Below, piece after piece: positions 6,761-8,867 of a DNA stretch of 8,867 bases. Source of the DNA: Nitratifractor sp. (GTDB lineage: Bacteria; Campylobacterota; Campylobacteria; Campylobacterales; Sulfurovaceae); assembly GCA_015490055.1 (NCBI GenBank), contig WFYP01000139.1, positions 1 to 8,867 of the forward strand, in the 5' to 3' direction. A program made the translations under genes and the position numbers. Numbering within the stretch: position 1 is the stretch's first letter; each line of letters starts with the position of its first letter. The notes under the pieces are model-generated. The model saw only the letters and a program-made list of their open reading frames with translations, had not been told where the DNA came from and did not search any database.

Positions 6761-7562
6761 TTAGCACCTCTTTAATTTTGTTTACACTATTGTCATCTGT
6801 GTAAATCTTTGTAAACTTTATCTGACAATTTTGTAAATGCTTTAAAAGCTTACTATCTTGCTCTTTAAAGAGTTTATTGTAAACTTTTTGACTTCGTTTA
6901 TCAATGTTAAGTTGTGTCAATTCATTGCTATTTAAATCTTTAATATTTAACTCACCCAAAAGCTCTAAATTCTCTTCGGCTCTATCTCTTATAATTAAAC
7001 AATAAGTTTCGTGTATTTTAGCAATCTCTTGCAAATTTACTTCGTCTAAAAAGTCGCCAATTATAAAGACAATAGAGCCTCTTTTTATATGGTGAAAAAT
7101 GTAATTTGTTAGCACTTTATAATCTATAGAACTTTGGTACTTTAAACTCTGGGCAAACTGGTAATTTATATCTACCGCCTCTGCCTTTTTTGTAGGTTTT
7201 AAAAATAGTTGCTCTGCATTGTTAAAAAAGATTGTACTAAGCGACTCTTTAGCATAAACCGAAGCAAAGCTAAGAGCCGTTAAAGTCTCTACTGCTTTAC
7301 TCTTTTTAGTAGAAAAATTTAGCGAGCCACTATTTAAAAAAACAAGCACAATATTTAACTCTCTATCTTCATTAAAAGTGTTTACTTTTATGCTATCTCT
7401 TGTACTTTTTCGCCAATTTATGTGGCGAGCAGAGTCGCTTGTATTGTATGCTCGTATATCTTTAAACTCAATACCACTTCCACCAAAAATACTAGAGTGA
7501 TTACCAACTCTATTTGCAAATAGCTTTCGTTTAGTCTCTATAACTATTTGGTTTAATTTCAT
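6753..7562 (-). CDS. DUF58 family protein (MoxR partner)
   Basis: A 269-residue soluble protein. The DUF58 core is clear: GSGIEFKDIRAYNTSDSARHINW at residues 28-50, then EDREL (65-69) leading into the VWA-like strand. IIGDFLDE (167-174) is the second conserved DUF58 strand and acidic cluster. DUF58 proteins are nearly always next to a MoxR ATPase and a VWA membrane protein, and are regarded as part of the MoxR-VWA machinery. Where many relatives have a MIDAS-like D-x-S-x-S, this one reads L76-N-S-G-S80, so the first aspartate is absent. No membrane helix is visible, which fits the shorter DUF58 form. Its ATG overlaps the moxR stop by one base (TAATG) and there is no Shine-Dalgarno, so translation most likely depends on ribosomes finishing moxR. 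The family assignment is firm; the biochemical role is not known. Confidence 0.93.
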   Translation of the reverse strand: MKLNQIVIETKRKLFANRVGNHSSIFGGSGIEFKDIRAYNTSDSARHINWRKSTRDSIKVNTFNEDRELNIVLVFLNSGSLNFSTKKSKAVETLTALSFASVYAKESLSTIFFNNAEQLFLKPTKKAEAVDINYQFAQSLKYQSSIDYKVLTNYIFHHIKRGSIVFIIGDFLDEVNLQEIAKIHETYCLIIRDRAEENLELLGELNIKDLNSNELTQLNIDKRSQKVYNKLFKEQDSKLLKHLQNCQIKFTKIYTDDNSVNKIKEVLNA

Positions 7563-8488
7563 TATGGTGCTGGAACTTTAGCAATAACTTTAGCAATAAT
7601 ATCATCGCTAGTAACACCATCGATACTTGCTTGGTAATTTAGCTTAATTCTGTGCCTTAGTGTCAAGTAAGCAGACGAAGCAACATCGGCAGGCGTTACG
7701 AAATCTCGCCCATTTAAGTAAGCAGTTGCACGGCTAGCTTTAAATAGCGAAATAGAGCCCCTTGGGCTTACACCAAATTCGATATATTTAGCTAAATCTT
7801 CGCTTGGCTCTCTGGTTTCAAAAATTAGCTTTAGCATATACTCTTTTAGAGCTGGCTCGATATGCACAGCCTCTATCGCTTTTTTAAGCTCTAAAAACTG
7901 CTTGCTATCTAGCACTTGCTCGATTTTTGCAAAGCTTTTATTAGAGGCTTGCTCCATAATCTCTAACTCTTCATCAAAACTATTATAACCAACTATCGCC
8001 TTTAGCATAAATCTATCGAGCGATGCCTCTGGCAATTCGTAAGTTCCCTCTTGGTCGATTGGGTTTGCAGTAGCTAGTACCATAAAAGGCTCTTGCAGTT
8101 TAAAGCTCTGCTCACCAATGGTTACTTGCCCCTCTGCCATCGCCTCTAACAAGGCAGATTGCACCTTTGGCGAACTACGATTAATCTCATCAGCTAGTAG
8201 CAAATTGGTAAATATTGGACCATGCTTTATTTTATATTCGTTAGCTTTTAAATCTAATATCTCATTACCAACAATATCGCTTGGCAGTAAATCTGGCGTA
8301 AACTGCACACGCTTAAACTCGAAACCAATAGCCTTGGCAAGGGCATTTACAGCTGTGGTTTTTGCCACACCTGGAACACCCTCTACAAGTATATGCCCAT
8401 CGCACAATAGAGCAATTAGCATTGCATCTATCAACTCTTCGTGCCCAATTACCGCTTTATGTATTTCATTTTTTAATTTATTTATCAT
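7562..8488 (-). CDS. moxR: MoxR-family AAA+ ATPase
   Basis: A 308-residue cytoplasmic AAA+ ATPase, a normal length for MoxR. Walker A is GVPGVAKT (37-44), Walker B is LLLADE (96-101), sensor 1 is N142 in ATANP, the arginine finger is R159 in SLDRF, and sensor 2 is R243 in SPRGS. The C-terminal lid (about 240-308) is of the MoxR type, with TPADVA and LRHRI. MoxR proteins are thought to be chaperone-like ATPases that activate or assemble VWA-domain partners, here the DUF58 and double-VWA proteins. It is the first gene of the minus-strand cluster, has a weak AGAG ribosome site 5 nt before the ATG, and sits behind a TATAAT box. All catalytic residues are intact. 'moxR' is a family name here, not proof of orthology to the methanol-oxidation gene. 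Confidence 0.96.
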   Translation of the reverse strand: MINKLKNEIHKAVIGHEELIDAMLIALLCDGHILVEGVPGVAKTTAVNALAKAIGFEFKRVQFTPDLLPSDIVGNEILDLKANEYKIKHGPIFTNLLLADEINRSSPKVQSALLEAMAEGQVTIGEQSFKLQEPFMVLATANPIDQEGTYELPEASLDRFMLKAIVGYNSFDEELEIMEQASNKSFAKIEQVLDSKQFLELKKAIEAVHIEPALKEYMLKLIFETREPSEDLAKYIEFGVSPRGSISLFKASRATAYLNGRDFVTPADVASSAYLTLRHRIKLNYQASIDGVTSDDIIAKVIAKVPAP

Positions 8489-8569
8489 TATATCTCTTTA
8501 TTCTATATTCTTATATTATATACAATTAACTTTAATATAGATATAATTACAAAAAAGTAGGAGCATTAT
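8489..8569. promoter_or_regulatory. Divergent promoter region between moxR cluster and small membrane protein
   Basis: This 81-bp, extremely AT-rich gap separates divergent genes. On the minus strand TATAAT lies at 8515-8520 and would start moxR transcripts near 8508, about 20 nt before the ATG. On the plus strand TATAAT lies at 8542-8547 and would start transcripts near 8554, followed by a strong AGGAG ribosome site at 8559-8563. The two -10 boxes are only 21 bp apart back to back, so the polymerases would compete for the same DNA. No -35 hexamers are evident. Confidence 0.55.
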
Positions 8570-8746
8570 ATGCGAAGATTGTTTCTTTTTTTAATATCAG
8601 CAGCTTTAGTATATTTTGGCATAGATACAATCAGCGAACATTTAGCCAACGACCCAATGGCAAGTTTTGGTGATAAAGAGTATATTATAGGCATTATAGC
8701 TGTAGGAGCAGGATTACTTAACTTTTTAAATATTATAGATGGATAA
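8570..8746 (+). CDS. 58-residue two-helix membrane protein, unknown function
   Basis: My translation from the ATG at 8570 gives 58 residues ending at a TAA (8744-8746). It begins MRRLFLFLISAALVYFGI, a hydrophobic helix at about 3-18. A polar stretch (DTISEHLANDPMASFGDKEY) follows, then a second hydrophobic helix at about 39-55 (IIGIIAVGAGLLNFLNII). The two helices with a roughly 20-residue acidic linker suggest a small hairpin membrane protein. The case for a real gene is the AGGAG ribosome site 6 nt before the ATG, a TATAAT box 22 nt before it, codon use like its neighbours, and a sensible hydrophobicity pattern. I do not recognise the family. It is transcribed away from moxR and could be first in an operon with the gene starting 32 bp later. 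Confidence 0.7.
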   Translation: MRRLFLFLISAALVYFGIDTISEHLANDPMASFGDKEYIIGIIAVGAGLLNFLNIIDG

Positions 8747-8778
8747 TATGCTTATATTTATTACACATAAAGTTAGAT

Positions 8779-8867
8779 ATGAAAATTAAAAATCTCGCTG
8801 CTATAGCTATATCTTTATTAATAATTTTCCTCATATCTTTTGCCATATATTGGCAATCTATAACACC
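8779..8867 (+). CDS. N-terminus of a membrane-anchored or secreted protein, cut by window edge
   Basis: An open frame from the ATG at 8779 runs to the window end (29 full codons): MKIKNLAAIAISLLIIFLISF followed by AIYWQSIT. Two to three basic residues and then about 20 hydrophobic residues make an uncleaved anchor or signal sequence. This opening is common in chemotaxis receptors, sensor kinases and other bitopic signalling proteins, but nothing beyond the helix is visible and no family can be named. The ribosome site is weak (TAAAG about 9 nt upstream). It follows the 58-residue gene by 32 bp on the same strand. Confidence 0.5.
   Translation, partial: MKIKNLAAIAISLLIIFLISFAIYWQSIT

Noticed and set aside
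8118..8540. Plus-strand 140-codon frame antisense to moxR
   Set aside because: It is the mirror of a well-conserved AAA+ gene, with serine-rich shadow composition and no promoter or ribosome site.
8748..8789. 13-codon frame MLIFITHKVRYEN between the small protein and the next gene, as a leader peptide
   Set aside because: It has no ribosome site, overlaps the better start at 8779 in another frame, and shows no attenuator-like stems or codon runs.

Overview
The window is AT-rich, by eye roughly one third G+C, with A/T-ending codons throughout. Promoters read as TATAAT boxes behind T-rich DNA with no clear -35. Together with the protein flavour and gene order, this suggests a Campylobacterota bacterium (a Sulfurimonas/Sulfurovum/Nautilia/Arcobacter-like epsilonproteobacterium). 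That placement is an inference; there is no rRNA or other phylogenetic marker here.

Almost the whole window (1-8488) is one minus-strand gene train, read from right to left. It is a MoxR/Bat ('aerotolerance') cluster: moxR-type AAA+ ATPase (7562-8488), DUF58 protein (6753-7562), a small single-pass membrane protein (6392-6760), a two-VWA-domain membrane protein that looks like BatA fused to BatB (4681-6324), a BatC-like TPR protein (3980-4684), two ClC-family anion channel/transporter genes (2486-3880 and 828-2489), and a BatD-like protein that runs off the left edge (1-795). Genes are tightly packed, with 1-, 4- or 8-nt overlaps at most junctions. The exceptions are a 67-bp gap before the double-VWA gene, a 99-bp gap before the ClC pair, and a 32-bp gap before batD.

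The likely logic of the Bat part is that the cytoplasmic MoxR ATPase and DUF58 partner act on inner-membrane VWA proteins, whose domains face the periplasm together with the TPR protein and BatD. The group is generally thought to assemble, chaperone or protect envelope proteins under stress; its exact substrate is unknown. The ClC pair sits between batC and batD and has its own good promoter-like sequence, so it looks like an insertion into the Bat operon, or a functional addition giving it an anion-handling module.

Right of 8489 an 81-bp divergent promoter region separates moxR from plus-strand genes: a 58-residue two-helix membrane protein (8570-8746) and the start of a gene whose N-terminus is a membrane anchor or signal (8779 to the edge).

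Points most worth a second look: the ClC pair within a Bat operon; the GPGIG selectivity-filter motif in one ClC and the missing filter motif in its partner; the degenerate second MIDAS in the fused VWA protein; a 14-unit heptamer (ATGAAGG-type) array that encodes the tail of one gene and supplies the ribosome binding site of the next; and an 11-codon in-frame extension after the stop of the second ClC gene that ends in an ATGA overlap with batD. I see no RNA genes, CRISPR arrays, IS elements or att sites, and no convincing terminator.
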